NCBI RefSeq assembly: GCF_904846715.1
Contig: NZ_CAJHBU010000002.1
Span: 186,001-250,000 of the forward strand
Reading direction: 5' to 3'
Source: Psychrobacter vallis
Lineage (GTDB): Bacteria > Pseudomonadota > Gammaproteobacteria > Pseudomonadales > Moraxellaceae
DNA length: 64,000 nucleotides
Shown: one piece after another, positions 8,376-18,124 of the stretch
Layout of the letters: each line of letters begins with the position of its first letter
Position numbering within the stretch: the first letter of the stretch is position 1
The notes under the pieces: model-generated
The model's input: the letters and a program-made list of their open reading frames with translations, nothing else
Told to the model about the DNA's origin: nothing
The model's database searches: none
Position numbers and translations under genes: made by a program

Positions 8376-9191
8376 ATGGATTTGCCTACTTTGCCGACCA
8401 ATACATTAGATAGCCTAGATAATACTGACACTTATGTAGCACCTAATAATAAAGCATTTTTAGCGGATAGCGATGTGCCTAATACCTCTGTGCTTAATAA
8501 TGCTGAACTGGCGCAATCAACAGCTGAAAACAGCTCTCAGAAAATTGATCCTAACGCCATTATCTTAGCGGAAGCACTGACTGATAAAGCCATCAGTTGG
8601 CAAATACACAATTGTAAAATCATCAAAAAGACGGTCACTCAAGACTTACCCCTGCCCTTCTTGTATCACTACGACAGCTTAGATGACGCTGTTAAAAAAA
8701 CCCATCCGTTGACACCTACGCTATTAACTCAATTTAATACCTCTATGACAGCCAGTCAAGCCGCCAAACTGATTGGCATTGAAGAAGCATTATTATCCAG
8801 GCCGTGGCATGTAAAGGTGATAGGATCTTTGGTGGTATTTAGCGAAGCATTACAATTGGCGGTACGTTTGCACTGGACCAATACTGGCAAAGAAACGCAG
8901 CAGATTTATACCAAAAACGAGGCGGATGCTATTACCATCGCTTTTAAAGACTGGCAGTTTTTTGGCCGTGTCGATGTCCTCTATAAAAACGACAAACAGA
9001 CGTTAATCAGTATCGATGAACAAAGCCGCAGCACTGAAGAACCGCTGACTGAATCCCTGCTAACTATTGATGCCAGTAGCGATTATCAGCAGTTACTGAA
9101 TACTCATGCGTTGGCAGTGATTGTGAGGTTAGAAGCGGACAAAGCTGAGCTGCCTTGGTTTGATAAAGCCATACTAGAACGCATTGAATAA
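8376..9191 (+). CDS. Conserved-looking hypothetical protein
   Basis: 271 residues; no strong ribosome site precedes the ATG. No signal peptide or membrane span is seen, so it is probably cytoplasmic. Residues 1-70 are polar and low in complexity (Asn, Thr, Asp). Residues 75-271 look globular, with WQIHNCKIIKKTV, a Trp in SRPWHVKVIGSLVVF and KDWQFFGRVDVLYKND. I do not recognise a family. Its codon use resembles that of its neighbours. It is divergent from the HIT gene and upstream of ilvD, with 189 bases between, so it is likely independent of both. Confidence 0.6.
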   Translation: MDLPTLPTNTLDSLDNTDTYVAPNNKAFLADSDVPNTSVLNNAELAQSTAENSSQKIDPNAIILAEALTDKAISWQIHNCKIIKKTVTQDLPLPFLYHYDSLDDAVKKTHPLTPTLLTQFNTSMTASQAAKLIGIEEALLSRPWHVKVIGSLVVFSEALQLAVRLHWTNTGKETQQIYTKNEADAITIAFKDWQFFGRVDVLYKNDKQTLISIDEQSRSTEEPLTESLLTIDASSDYQQLLNTHALAVIVRLEADKAELPWFDKAILERIE

Positions 9192-9380
9192 GATGCTGCT
9201 TGCTTATTTTATTCTGCTCAACCCACCGTTATCTCCATTATTTTAGTTACTCATATCTAATGGTATGGTTATCAATTAGTATAATTCACTAGTCCTCAAA
9301 CCATATAAAAAGCACACTATCAATATCACAGCTGAGGATGTATATTTTTACCAACCTCGCCTATTTGTAAGGAATATCAC

Positions 9381-11267
9381 ATGGATTATCGTTCAAAAAC
9401 CTCCACTGGCGGTCGTAATATGGCAGGTGCTCGTGCCTTATGGCGCGCCACTGGTATGACTGATGGCGACTTTGGCAAACCAATTATTGCCATTGCCAAC
9501 TCTTTCACTCAGTTTGTACCGGGTCACGTACACCTAAAAGACCTTGGACAACTAGTCGCACGCGAGATTGAACAAGCAGGCGGCGTGGCCAAAGAGTTTA
9601 ATACCATTGCGGTCGATGATGGCATTGCCATGGGGCATAGTGGCATGTTGTACTCATTACCAAGTCGTGACCTAATTGCTGATTCTGTCGAATATATGGT
9701 CAATGCTCACTGCGCCGATGCGCTCGTTTGTATCTCGAACTGCGATAAAATCACACCGGGTATGCTAATGGCCGCGATGCGTCTTAACATTCCAGTGGTA
9801 TTTATTTCAGGCGGCCCAATGGAAGCGGGCAAAATTTTAGCCAGTACCGTTGGTAAGAGCCACAATACCGATAGTAGTGACAGCAGTGCCGTTCGTAAAC
9901 TTGACCTCGTCGATGCGATGATGGATGCTGCTGATGACAGCATTAGTGATGAAGATGTGGCCGCGATTGAAGCTTCAGCTTGTCCAACTTGTGGTTCGTG
10001 CTCTGGTATGTTCACTGCCAACTCAATGAACTGCCTAACCGAAGCGTTAGGATTGGCCTTGCCAGGTAACGGCTCACTACTCGCTACCCATTCGCTGCGC
10101 CGCGAGCTGTTTTTAGAAGCGGGTCGTACCATTGTCTCGCTTGCCAAACGTCGCTATGAGCAAGATGATGACTCAGTATTGCCGCGCTCAATCGCTAGCA
10201 AAGCGGCTTTTGAAAATGCGATGACATTAGATATCGCGATGGGCGGCTCAACCAATACTATTCTGCATTTATTAGCAGCAGCTAACGAAGCAGAAGTCGA
10301 TTTTAAAATGTCAGATATCGATCGTCTAAGTCGCGGTGTGCCTTGCCTAGCAAAAGTCGCTCCTGCCTCACAAAAATACCATATGGAAGATGTGCATCGT
10401 GCTGGTGGTGTCTTTGCATTATTGGCCGAGCTTGATCGTGCAGGATTACTGAAGACTGACGTGCCGACTATTCATAGTCCGACGATGAAAGCTGCGATTG
10501 ATAAATGGGATATCATGAACCCTGATAATCAAGAGGCACGCGCGCGCTTCCTTGCAGCACCTGGTGGCGTACGCACCACTGAGGCATTTTCACAATCAAA
10601 AGAATGGTCAAACCTCGACGTCAACCGTGAGTCAGGTTGCATCCGCAGTGCCAAACACGCCTATTCTACAGATGGTGGATTGGCAGTATTATATGGCAAT
10701 ATCGCAGAGCGTGGTTGCGTGGTCAAAACTGCAGGCGTCGACGAGAGTATCTTAACCTTTACCGGTCGCGCGCGCCTGTTTGAATCACAAGATGATGCTG
10801 TAGCCGCAGTATTGGCTGACAATATCGTTGCAGGTGATGTGGTCATCATCCGCTATGAAGGCCCCAAAGGTGGCCCTGGTATGCAGGAAATGCTTTATCC
10901 AACGACTTATCTTAAGTCAAAAGGTTTGGGTAAAGAATGCGCGCTACTCACGGATGGTCGTTTCTCTGGTGGAACATCAGGCCTCTCAATTGGTCATGCC
11001 AGCCCTGAAGCAGCTGAAGGCGGTGCCATTGGTCTGGTTGAAGAAGGTGATACCATCCATATCGACATCCCTAATCGTACTATTAACATGCAAGTCAGTG
11101 ATGCCGATTTGGCTACTCGCCGAGAAGCAATGGAAGCTCGTGGCCGCGATGCGTGGAAGCCAGTCAGTCGTGAGCGTTATGTCACCCCTGCTCTACGTGC
11201 CTATGCTGCCATGACCACCAGCGCTGATACTGGCGCGGTACGTGACGTCAGTCAGGTCGAACGCTAA
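9381..11267 (+). CDS. ilvD: Dihydroxy-acid dehydratase
   Basis: 628 residues; AAGGA lies 7 bases before the ATG. It dehydrates 2,3-dihydroxy-isovalerate and -methylvalerate in valine, leucine and isoleucine synthesis, in the cytoplasm, with an Fe-S cluster. The family blocks are the start [34 protein letters not shown] with a cluster Cys, [20 protein letters not shown] with two further cluster Cys, [11 protein letters not shown], and [20 protein letters not shown] near the C-terminus. The length is typical of the IlvD type. No other ilv genes are adjacent, and no leader-peptide attenuator was seen upstream. Confidence 0.97.
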   Translation: MDYRSKTSTGGRNMAGARALWRATGMTDGDFGKPIIAIANSFTQFVPGHVHLKDLGQLVAREIEQAGGVAKEFNTIAVDDGIAMGHSGMLYSLPSRDLIADSVEYMVNAHCADALVCISNCDKITPGMLMAAMRLNIPVVFISGGPMEAGKILASTVGKSHNTDSSDSSAVRKLDLVDAMMDAADDSISDEDVAAIEASACPTCGSCSGMFTANSMNCLTEALGLALPGNGSLLATHSLRRELFLEAGRTIVSLAKRRYEQDDDSVLPRSIASKAAFENAMTLDIAMGGSTNTILHLLAAANEAEVDFKMSDIDRLSRGVPCLAKVAPASQKYHMEDVHRAGGVFALLAELDRAGLLKTDVPTIHSPTMKAAIDKWDIMNPDNQEARARFLAAPGGVRTTEAFSQSKEWSNLDVNRESGCIRSAKHAYSTDGGLAVLYGNIAERGCVVKTAGVDESILTFTGRARLFESQDDAVAAVLADNIVAGDVVIIRYEGPKGGPGMQEMLYPTTYLKSKGLGKECALLTDGRFSGGTSGLSIGHASPEAAEGGAIGLVEEGDTIHIDIPNRTINMQVSDADLATRREAMEARGRDAWKPVSRERYVTPALRAYAAMTTSADTGAVRDVSQVER

Positions 11268-11316
11268 GGCCAAAATTTCAATCATGATTTTGTAGCATAT
11301 ATTTATAAAATAATAT

Positions 11317-11343
11317 AAAGCCTGCGCTATGCAGGCTTTTTTT
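11317..11343 (+). terminator. Intrinsic terminator of ilvD
   Basis: AAAGCCTGC (11317-11325), the loop GCTAT, GCAGGCTTT (11331-11339) and a run of T to 11343, about 50 bases after the ilvD stop. Confidence 0.9.
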
Positions 11344-11460
11344 CACCCAAAAACAACACAGCTGCTGTTTTGATAACGATTTTTTGCAGTAATAGAATTT
11401 TCTTTGCGTCATGATAAGGTTTTTTGATAACTATTATTTTTATTTCAAGAAATATATTCG

Positions 11461-11596
11461 ATAATAAATAAAATGGATACACGACATTATGACGTAGGTT
11501 GATACAAATTTTTCTTGCTTGTTGTGTCTTTGCAGACAGAGGCTACAAAAATTTGTATCGGTCCTGCTGACTCTATTTTATATTGACCTAACTATA
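11461..11596 (+). repeat. TATAGT-ended miniature repeat, copy 1
   Basis: The core is a stem of GATACAAATTTTT (11501-11513) with AAAAATTTGTATC (11547-11559). The loop between carries CTTGCTTG and a small inner hairpin TGTCT-TTGC-AGACA. The right end reads TATTGACCTAACTATA (to 11596). The left end has drifted and its boundary is uncertain. The same unit recurs at 12935, 14501, 16381, 31930 and 35045. With the ilvD terminator, it is all that 11268-11651 is seen to hold. Confidence 0.8.
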
Positions 11597-11651
11597 GCTA
11601 TTAAATAGCACAAAACAGCCTTCCACCAATATAGCGGCATGCATAAAACTT

Positions 11652-12896
11652 ATGATTGAAAACTACAATTTATTCTTATTGATCTGCGGCATCGCTTTTT
11701 TATTTGGCGCGCTATTTCCTATTCTATTTAAACGAACTCCCATCTCTTTGCCCATGCTACAAGTGACTTTGGGGGCTATAGTAGGCTATTTTTGGATTAC
11801 GCTGACTTTTTTAGATCCCATTGATAATGGCGTGGTCATCGAAAAGCTTACTGAGTTTGTGGTGATAGTCTCACTGGTTGGCGCCGGTATTAAAATTGAT
11901 ACGCCGCTATCTTGGCGATTATGGCGGCCTACGGCACGCCTTTTGCTGATTACTATGCCGATTGGTATCTTTTCGATGGCAGTATTGGGTTATTATGCCT
12001 TTGGGTTGAGTCTCGCAGCAGCAATTTTGCTGGGTGCTGCATTGGCACCAACGGATCCAGTATTGGCGTCCAGCATTCAGGTAGGCCCGCCCAATACTGG
12101 CCGTGAAGACACACCTCGCTTCACCTTAACCTCAGAAGCAGGATTGAATGATGGATTGGCTTTTCCATTCGTGTATTTAGCCATAAAAATGGCAGAAGCT
12201 TTTAGCGAAGGCAATGATTTTACTACTGAGATGCTTTGGTCATGGTTTACCCACGATGTCTTGTGGAAAATTGGCGCAGGTTTTGTGGTTGGTATTATCG
12301 TCGGTAAACTCATGGCCAAGCTGGTATTTTCAAAATATAGCGGAGATACTGCTATTTCTCAAGGTTATGTGGTCATTGCTCTCACATTGGTCGCTTATGG
12401 GCTAGCAGAATTTGTACACAGTTATGGCTTTATCGCGGTATTTATCGCAGCATTTGCCTTTCGTCGTTCAGAGCATGAACATTCTTATCATCAAAAACTA
12501 CACGACTTCGCAGAGCAATCAGAAGGCTTGCTGATGTCATTAGTATTGGTCAGTTTTGGTATATTTATCGGTCAAGGCTTACAATCTGGGGTTGAGCTTA
12601 CGTGGCGCGTCTATATCGTCAGCTTTGCTTTTTTGTTATTCATCCGTCCAATCGGTGGCTTCATTGCGCTATCAGGACTAAAAATGCCGCACACCGAAAA
12701 GTACGCGATATCAGCACTAGGCATCCGCGGTATTGGCACGTTGTATTACTTATCTTATGCTCTCAATCAAGGCTTTTTCGGCGAAGAAGATGCGCTCAAA
12801 TTGTGGGTCGTTTGTTCCATTGTTATTTTGATCTCAATATTTATGCATGGCCTCAGCGCGACAAGGCTGCTTAAAATGACACCAAAAGAATCCTGA
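11652..12896 (+). CDS. CPA1-type cation:proton antiporter
   Basis: 414 residues with about 12 membrane spans. The exchanger core is clear: GAALAPTDPVLASSIQVGPP near residue 134 holds the TDPVL unwound helix, and EAGLNDGLAFPF near 163 holds the Asn-Asp pair that binds the cation. A conserved arginine-containing SALGIRGIGTLYYLSYAL segment follows near residue 360. It would exchange Na+ or K+ for protons across the inner membrane for pH or salt balance. It lacks the long cytoplasmic tail of NhaP2 or eukaryotic NHE proteins. No ribosome site is obvious. Copies of the TATAGT-ended repeat lie on both sides of the gene. Confidence 0.88.
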   Translation: MIENYNLFLLICGIAFLFGALFPILFKRTPISLPMLQVTLGAIVGYFWITLTFLDPIDNGVVIEKLTEFVVIVSLVGAGIKIDTPLSWRLWRPTARLLLITMPIGIFSMAVLGYYAFGLSLAAAILLGAALAPTDPVLASSIQVGPPNTGREDTPRFTLTSEAGLNDGLAFPFVYLAIKMAEAFSEGNDFTTEMLWSWFTHDVLWKIGAGFVVGIIVGKLMAKLVFSKYSGDTAISQGYVVIALTLVAYGLAEFVHSYGFIAVFIAAFAFRRSEHEHSYHQKLHDFAEQSEGLLMSLVLVSFGIFIGQGLQSGVELTWRVYIVSFAFLLFIRPIGGFIALSGLKMPHTEKYAISALGIRGIGTLYYLSYALNQGFFGEEDALKLWVVCSIVILISIFMHGLSATRLLKMTPKES

Positions 12897-12934
12897 TAAC
12901 CATTCTATAGTTCCTGTTCAACAGTCTCTGTTTA

Positions 12935-13034
12935 TGACGCGAGCCTAGGACAAGTTTTTCTTGCTTACTATGTCTTTGCAGACAGAGGCTACAAAAATTT
13001 ATCCCAGTCTCTCTTTTATATTGATCTGACTATA
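12935..13034 (+). repeat. TATAGT-ended miniature repeat, copy 2 (left end truncated)
   Basis: Same orientation as copy 1. It shares TTTTTCTTGCTTA, the TGTCT/AGACA inner hairpin, AGAGGCTACAAAAATTTAT and the right end TATTGATCTGACTATA. The final bases overlap the minus-strand serine hydrolase gene and contain its TAG stop codon (13030-13032). Confidence 0.75.
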
Positions 13035-14460
13035 TGTCATCGATAAGACTCAATACCGTTTCTGTTAGCGCAAACTGACGAATATCATGGAGCATCGTGG
13101 TATCAAAATTGTGAATAAAAGCAAATGACAACTGACGTTTGGGATCACACCAAGCAACCGAACCGTTATAGCCCATATGTCCAAAACTTGACCATTCAGA
13201 GTCCATGGTATTAGCCTTTTCATCAGAGCATAGGTGAAACATTCTGTGATAACCCAAGCGCCAGTACATTTTTGCTGGCATGACGGCATCTAAACCTGTG
13301 ACAGGCGAGACAGACAATTGCTGAACGGTTTCGTTATCAATGAGCGTTTGTCCTTTCCAAGTGCCGCCATTGGCCAACATCGCATAAATGGTTGCCAATG
13401 CCTGCGCTGAAGCAACACCATTGGCCGCTGGAATGACCGCTTGTAACGTCGCACGATTGTGATAGTCGAGCGTATTTTTATTATCGGGAATAAGCGCCGC
13501 TTTATAGTTCTTCAGATTGAGGTGACTCTTGTCAAAATATAAGCCGTTAATTCGCATGGTATCGAGCATAGGCGGTTTATCATCAGCAGAAAGCTTGATT
13601 TTGTCACTTTTATGGTTATGGTGAGCTGCCGCTTGGTTTTCTAACGTATGCTGCTGCCAACACGAGTGGCTGGGCAAATTTGCATAAGTGTTTAGAATAT
13701 GTTGAGAGTCTACTTTTAAGGTAGGCTTATGGCGCTTATTACGTAACGTTAGTGGCGCAGGATTGTCATCACTTGAGACGCCAAAGTCTCTAGCCAATGT
13801 CGCTACTTTCGCGATTTTGCTATCAGGTACACCAAAATAGCAACTGTCAGCGATACCTAAAGGTGTGGTTAGATAATGACTTAATGCTTCAGCCAACGAC
13901 ATATCAGTCACTACCTCTACTAGCCCGCCTAATATCCAGCCATATATCAACGCACTATAAGCACTATCGTACGCTTCGGCATTGTCAGGTGGCGTCATTG
14001 GCATGGCAGCAACTTTGTTTAGCATGGTATGCCAATCAAGTATGATTTCATTATCGACATCAATACTCTGAATTGAAAATAAATTGGCTTGATGTGACAT
14101 GACGCTACGCAAAGTGATGGTTTCTTTATCTCCAGCTGCAAATGCAGGCCAATAGTTGGCAATAGGCACATCATAATTGAGCATCTGCTGGGAGACCAGT
14201 ACATGAATCAGCGTTGCCAATATGCCTTTACCTGTTGAAAAATTAATCGCCAACGTATCAGGTTGCCACGACATCTCAGCACGCGCCATACCGATACTAG
14301 CTTCAGCAATACACTTGCCTGCTTGATAAACAACCACGGCACCACCTGCTGGCCCATCCTCTAACTGTAAATCCATTAATAATTGCTGTAAGCGTTGCTG
14401 AAGCTCTACATTGATTTGCTTATCGTGATTCTGATTGTTTTTTTTATTACTATCAATCAT
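13030..14460 (-). CDS. Beta-lactamase-fold serine hydrolase (family VIII esterase-like)
   Basis: 476 residues; AGAGGGAG lies about 10 bases before the ATG. The class C beta-lactamase/esterase fold is shown by SxxK in NFSTGKGILATL near residue 73, a Tyr in YDSAYSALIYGW near 165, and HMGYNGS near 430 in place of KTG. Families with these marks are esterases, D-aminopeptidases or carboxypeptidases more often than true lactamases. No signal peptide is seen, so it is probably cytoplasmic. It is about 90 residues longer than EstB-type enzymes; the excess is a His- and Lys-rich insert around residues 240-300. The gene ends ATA-TAG inside a repeat, so its original C-terminus may have differed. Confidence 0.8.
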   Translation of the reverse strand: MIDSNKKNNQNHDKQINVELQQRLQQLLMDLQLEDGPAGGAVVVYQAGKCIAEASIGMARAEMSWQPDTLAINFSTGKGILATLIHVLVSQQMLNYDVPIANYWPAFAAGDKETITLRSVMSHQANLFSIQSIDVDNEIILDWHTMLNKVAAMPMTPPDNAEAYDSAYSALIYGWILGGLVEVVTDMSLAEALSHYLTTPLGIADSCYFGVPDSKIAKVATLARDFGVSSDDNPAPLTLRNKRHKPTLKVDSQHILNTYANLPSHSCWQQHTLENQAAAHHNHKSDKIKLSADDKPPMLDTMRINGLYFDKSHLNLKNYKAALIPDNKNTLDYHNRATLQAVIPAANGVASAQALATIYAMLANGGTWKGQTLIDNETVQQLSVSPVTGLDAVMPAKMYWRLGYHRMFHLCSDEKANTMDSEWSSFGHMGYNGSVAWCDPKRQLSFAFIHNFDTTMLHDIRQFALTETVLSLIDDI

Positions 14461-14500
14461 GACTGTACCGCTCCCTCTTTATAAAAGAATATCAATAAAA

Positions 14501-14638
14501 TATAGTCGGTGAAAAGTAATATCGATGCAACACGTACTGCTGGTGCAAATTTTTCTTGCTTGCTGTGCCTTCGCAGACAGAGGCTACAAAAAATTTGCAC
14601 CAGCAGTACTGTAGCGACTGTGAAGTATTTCCACTATA
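14501..14638 (+). repeat. TATAGT-ended miniature repeat, copy 3 (best-preserved hairpin)
   Basis: It begins TATAGTCGGTGAAAAGTA and ends TATTTCCACTATA, an imperfect terminal inverted repeat. Perfect 21-base arms (14534-14554 and 14589-14609) flank the shared CTTGCTTGCTGTG and AGACAGAGGCTAC core. It lies upstream of the serine hydrolase start on the minus strand. Confidence 0.85.
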
Positions 14639-14647
14639 CTTGCTCAT

Positions 14648-14678
14648 AAAAAAGGCCACCTATAGGTCGCCTTTTTTT
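14648..14678 (-). terminator. Bidirectional-type terminator
   Basis: A6-GGC-c-ACC, the loop TATA, then GGT-c-GCC-T7. It lies 35 bases past the stop of the minus-strand phosphatase-like gene and probably ends its transcript. Confidence 0.8.
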
Positions 14679-14712
14679 ACTCAGTAATGATGATGCTTTA
14701 GCGTGGTACTTT

Positions 14713-15282
14713 TTAACGTGGTACTAGCAAACGCTTATAAACCTCGTCTTCAAGCTTGGTCAAACCATGACTGCGACCACGCTCCATAGCCGTGTCCATC
14801 TTACGCCCACGTAGCCAGCCTGCTCGTAGTGCAATCGCTGCGCCCACTCTATTACCTGATCCACAGTGCACGGCTATTTTTTTGCCGTAATGTTGACGCA
14901 ATATGTTATCAAACGCCAATATTTTGAGCTGCTTTAAGTCTGCAGCGCCATTGATAGGCAGATGCTCATACTGCATCCCTGCGCGCTCAACCGCTGCTGA
15001 TTCATCAAAGCTCAACTCGTCATCAGGCTGTAAATTAATTACCAGCTCAATTCCCGCCTTCGCTAAAGCGAGAACCTTTGTGTCGTCAAGTGCACCGCAC
15101 ACTATGGTGTTGGCATCAGGGCGAAAATAAGGGTCAATAACAGCAGCGAGATCCACACCATTATCAAGGGTGCTATTGTTAGTAGCATTGTTGTTGGCAC
15201 CATTATCATTGGCAGCAGCAGTATCAGTCATTACTGAGCTATCAGATAGCTTTAAACTTGTTGCGTCTTTATGTGAAGTCAT
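14713..15282 (-). CDS. DUF442-type tyrosine-phosphatase-like protein
   Basis: 189 residues. Residues 1-45 are a polar Asn/Thr/Asp-rich leader with no homology; an ATG at about residue 19 (MTDTAAANDNG) is an alternative start. The rest resembles the beta-lactamase-hydrolase-like phosphatase family (DUF442). Marks are YFRPDANTIVCGALDD, GIELVINLQPDDE and the phosphate loop AVHCGSGNRVGAAIALRAGW, with Cys-x4-Arg as in that family rather than the usual Cys-x5-Arg. It is cytoplasmic and its substrate is unknown. It is the last gene of the minus-strand group behind the MaoC-like gene, 52 bases away, and is likely co-transcribed with it. Confidence 0.7.
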   Translation of the reverse strand: MTSHKDATSLKLSDSSVMTDTAAANDNGANNNATNNSTLDNGVDLAAVIDPYFRPDANTIVCGALDDTKVLALAKAGIELVINLQPDDELSFDESAAVERAGMQYEHLPINGAADLKQLKILAFDNILRQHYGKKIAVHCGSGNRVGAAIALRAGWLRGRKMDTAMERGRSHGLTKLEDEVYKRLLVPR

Positions 15283-15334
15283 AATAATAAGTTTGTTCGT
15301 TAAATATGGCTATTAAGATAAAAGTTTTCTCATA

Positions 15335-16252
15335 CTATTTGCTGTCGCTCTGTAATCTAACAACGCCAGCCAGATGCGGCTTGTCATTTTTTGAGCTATA
15401 CAAACCAAATGCACACGTGTCTGCTGCGTTCTCAAGCTGCGCCACCGGATCAGCGATAAGTTCTACCTCAGCTGGTAAAAAGATAGGCAGCTTAAAGGAT
15501 ACCTCAACGGTACAAGCATCTGGCAAGTCATCCATCATAGCAAGACACTTGGCCTTTGACCACATACCGTGAGCAATCGCTTTAGGAAAACCAAATGCGC
15601 GTGCCGATAATGGATGCAAATGGATAAGGTTAAAATCGCCTGAAACAAAGGCATAACGACGGCCGATATCTTCTGGTACTTCAAAGATACTATGCACCCC
15701 TTTCTCGTTAACCAACGGCTTGACTGTTACTGGGCGCGGTGTACTTTTTTTGTCCTGACTGCTGCTAGGTTTTTTGCTACGAGATAGATAGGTGGATGTC
15801 CCTTCCCATACCACTTTATCCTCTGATTTGACCGTCGTCACAAAGTCAAACTGTTGCCCTTGAGCGTGGTCACGTAAATTGTCAAAAGTAACTGACATGG
15901 CGACTGTTTCGCGCTCACCGATAGGACGGTATTGAGTGACGCTATTTTCAACATGCACCAAACCCAACATAGCAAACGGGAATGGCTCTTTGACCATCAT
16001 ATTCATTTGCAGCGCTTGCGACAGTACAGAAAAATAAGTGATGGGCACTTTGCCATTATCCGCAAAACCACAAATCTTGCGATAATCGTTTAAATTATCC
16101 TGCTCGATATGCAAATCATCCACATAATAAGTTGCTTGTGGCAATTGATCTCTACTAATTTTGCCACTATTACCGATCGGTAGTAAACTTTTTACGATAT
16201 TGGCATAAGTAGTATGCGCTTTTGGCAACGCATCATAATGTTTATCTGACAT
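15335..16252 (-). CDS. MaoC-like (R)-enoyl-CoA hydratase, HtdX type
   Basis: 305 residues; AGGA lies 7 bases before the ATG. The C-terminal hotdog domain (about residues 190-300) carries the hydratase-2 motif: SGDFNLIHLHPLSARAFGF followed by AIAHGMW, with the catalytic Asp and His. The N-terminal half, with VTFDNLRDHAQG and ADNGKVPITYFSVLSQALQM, is the non-catalytic hotdog half found in two-domain hydratases. Such enzymes hydrate trans-2-enoyl-CoA to (R)-3-hydroxyacyl-CoA. The upstream FabG4-like gene and divergent thiolase match the Mycobacterium htdX-fabG4-fadA2 group, which supports this role. A terminator and a repeat separate it from the FabG4-like gene, so it may have its own promoter. 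Confidence 0.8.
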   Translation of the reverse strand: MSDKHYDALPKAHTTYANIVKSLLPIGNSGKISRDQLPQATYYVDDLHIEQDNLNDYRKICGFADNGKVPITYFSVLSQALQMNMMVKEPFPFAMLGLVHVENSVTQYRPIGERETVAMSVTFDNLRDHAQGQQFDFVTTVKSEDKVVWEGTSTYLSRSKKPSSSQDKKSTPRPVTVKPLVNEKGVHSIFEVPEDIGRRYAFVSGDFNLIHLHPLSARAFGFPKAIAHGMWSKAKCLAMMDDLPDACTVEVSFKLPIFLPAEVELIADPVAQLENAADTCAFGLYSSKNDKPHLAGVVRLQSDSK

Positions 16253-16380
16253 AAATAAATCCTAAGTGGGGCTTGAACAAATTTTCTGCGTGCATGTAGA
16301 GGCGCTATGAATACGTGGATTAAGCTCTAGCAATAAGCAATGTCGTAAGTACTATGTTTAATTCATTGTACTTACGACTA

Positions 16381-16519
16381 TATAGTTGGGTGCTAAATAA
16401 AAGTGCTATACGATATTATAACGCAGGACTGATACAAATTTTGCTTGCTGTGCTTACGCATATAGAGTTTATGACAAATTTGCACCAATTCTGCTGACTC
16501 TTATATTGACCTAACTATA
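16381..16519 (+). repeat. TATAGT-ended miniature repeat, copy 4
   Basis: It begins TATAGTTGGGTGCTAAATAA and ends TATTGACCTAACTATA. The core is eroded: GATACAAATTTTGCTTGCTG on the left and ATGACAAATTTGCACC on the right, so the stem is imperfect. It lies between the minus-strand FabG4-like and MaoC-like genes. Confidence 0.75.
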
Positions 16520-16563
16520 ACAGCAGAAAACGATCTGGCGTATGGTTTCTGTGTTTTTATCAT

Positions 16564-16589
16564 AAAAAAGCCACCCTTGGGCAGCTTTA
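16564..16589 (-). terminator. Terminator between the fabG4-like and maoC-like genes
   Basis: On the minus strand, AAAGC-tg-CCC-aa-GGG-tg-GCTTT is followed by further T. It lies about 135 bases beyond the FabG4-like stop and should end that transcript before the MaoC-like gene. Confidence 0.65.
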
Positions 16590-16723
16590 TTACAATTTAT
16601 CAGCAATTTTTTCGTAAGCATATGTTAGGTAAATTAAAAATAATTCGCTATATCATATATTTATCGAAAGTACGATTAACATTTACCTCTACTAAACGAT
16701 AAATAATATGTATTTAATGAATG

Positions 16724-18124
16724 CTATGCACCCAGTAAGCTTTGACCACAAACACGTACAGTATTGCCATTTAAGCCGCCAGAAGCAGGTGATGCCAACC
16801 ATGCGATGGTTTCAGCCACATCTACTGGTAAACCGCCTTGACTCATTGAGTTCATACGGCGACCCGCTTCACGAATAGCGAATGGAATGGCTTCTGTCAT
16901 TTGCGTTTCGATAAATCCTGGAGCGACTGCGTTGATTGTCATGCCTTTTGCGTTGTCTTCTAGTTGCTTTGCCGTAGCATCAACCAAGCCAATAACACCC
17001 GCTTTAGAAGTCGCATAGTTGGTTTGACCCATGTTACCGGCGATACCTGAAATTGAAGATACGCAGACGATACGGGCATTTTCTTTGAGGACATCATTAT
17101 CTAATAAGTAACGGTTCAGCTTAGCGATACTGCCTAAATTAATATCGATTACCATATCCCACTTTTTTTCGTCCATGTTTGCCAGCGTTTTATCACGTGT
17201 TACGCCCGCATTATGAATAACTGAGTCCAGACCACCACGTTTTTGTGCCGCATCTGCGATTTGAGCGCCTGCGTCGTCACTGGTGATATCGACAGTTAAA
17301 GCCGAGCCACTGATTTCGCTAGCGACTTTTTGTAGGTCAGATTGTTGCTGCGGTACATCAAGACAGATAACGTGTGCGCCTTCGCGCGCCAATACACGAG
17401 CAATGGCTTCACCGATACCGCGACTTGCGCCAGTAACCAGCATAGTTTTGCCGCCTAGCGGTTGATTCCAATCAACATCCACCGAATCTCCTTTGCTCAC
17501 ACGAACCACTTGACCTGAGACATAAGATGAACGGGCTGACGTGAAAAATCGCAACGTCGAATCTAGATTTTGTTCAGCACCTTTTGCGACATAGATAAGT
17601 TGGGCAGTTACGCCGCGCTTAAACTCTTTACCAACTGATTTTACAAAACCTTCAAGCGCACGCTGAGCCAAGGCAGCATCGATATCCGTGATATCCTCTG
17701 GTGGGCGACCAACGATGATGACTCGGCCTGATTTGTCTACGCGGCGCGCCACACTGTGAAAGAATTCATATACTTCTTTGAGCTGAGCTGCATTACTGAT
17801 ATTGCTGGCATCAAACAATAAAACTTTAAATTTATCATCGCCACCCGTATTGGCTTTTGCTTCTACGCCTGCATCCGCAAGAGCGTCTTTGATATCATCA
17901 CTACTATTCACAAACACTTCAGCATGGACATCTGACAGTATACGCGCTAATGACTCGCTGACGCTTTTATCTTCACCATCAGCACGACCAACCAACACAC
18001 TACCACGTACCAAACGCTCACCACTCTCGAAACGATCAAGAGTGACTGGCAAAGGCAAGCCTAAATTTTTTGCAACTTTTTTGCCAATAGAAGACTGAAC
18101 AAAATCACCATAACGGTCTGACAT
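16724..18124 (-). CDS. Two-domain 3-oxoacyl reductase, FabG4 type
   Basis: 466 residues; AGGA lies 7 bases before the ATG. Residues 1-215 form an N-terminal flavodoxin-like domain that is degenerate in nucleotide binding, typical of high-molecular-weight FabG proteins. Residues 225-466 are an active SDR: TGASRGIGEAIARVL, DVPQQQ after the second strand, HNAGVTRDK, the catalytic Ser in VSSISGIAGNMGQ, YATSK and the APGFIETQMT loop. The length agrees with M. tuberculosis FabG4 (about 454). It reduces 3-ketoacyl-CoA or -ACP to the 3-hydroxy form with a nicotinamide cofactor. It is divergent from the thiolase, with 557 bases between, and upstream of the MaoC-like gene. Confidence 0.9.
   Translation of the reverse strand: MSDRYGDFVQSSIGKKVAKNLGLPLPVTLDRFESGERLVRGSVLVGRADGEDKSVSESLARILSDVHAEVFVNSSDDIKDALADAGVEAKANTGGDDKFKVLLFDASNISNAAQLKEVYEFFHSVARRVDKSGRVIIVGRPPEDITDIDAALAQRALEGFVKSVGKEFKRGVTAQLIYVAKGAEQNLDSTLRFFTSARSSYVSGQVVRVSKGDSVDVDWNQPLGGKTMLVTGASRGIGEAIARVLAREGAHVICLDVPQQQSDLQKVASEISGSALTVDITSDDAGAQIADAAQKRGGLDSVIHNAGVTRDKTLANMDEKKWDMVIDINLGSIAKLNRYLLDNDVLKENARIVCVSSISGIAGNMGQTNYATSKAGVIGLVDATAKQLEDNAKGMTINAVAPGFIETQMTEAIPFAIREAGRRMNSMSQGGLPVDVAETIAWLASPASGGLNGNTVRVCGQSLLGA

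Noticed and set aside
9707-10147. 146-residue minus-strand open frame inside ilvD
   Set aside because: It is antisense to strongly conserved ilvD motifs and has no signs of a gene of its own.
14534-14609. Strong hairpin as a riboswitch or tRNA-like RNA
   Set aside because: The same unit recurs at five other unrelated gene positions and orientations, so it is a dispersed repeat.
11461-16519. Repeats spaced along 5 kb as a CRISPR array
   Set aside because: Units are about 140 bases, separated by whole genes, and are hairpins with inverted ends; there are no short regular spacers or cas genes.
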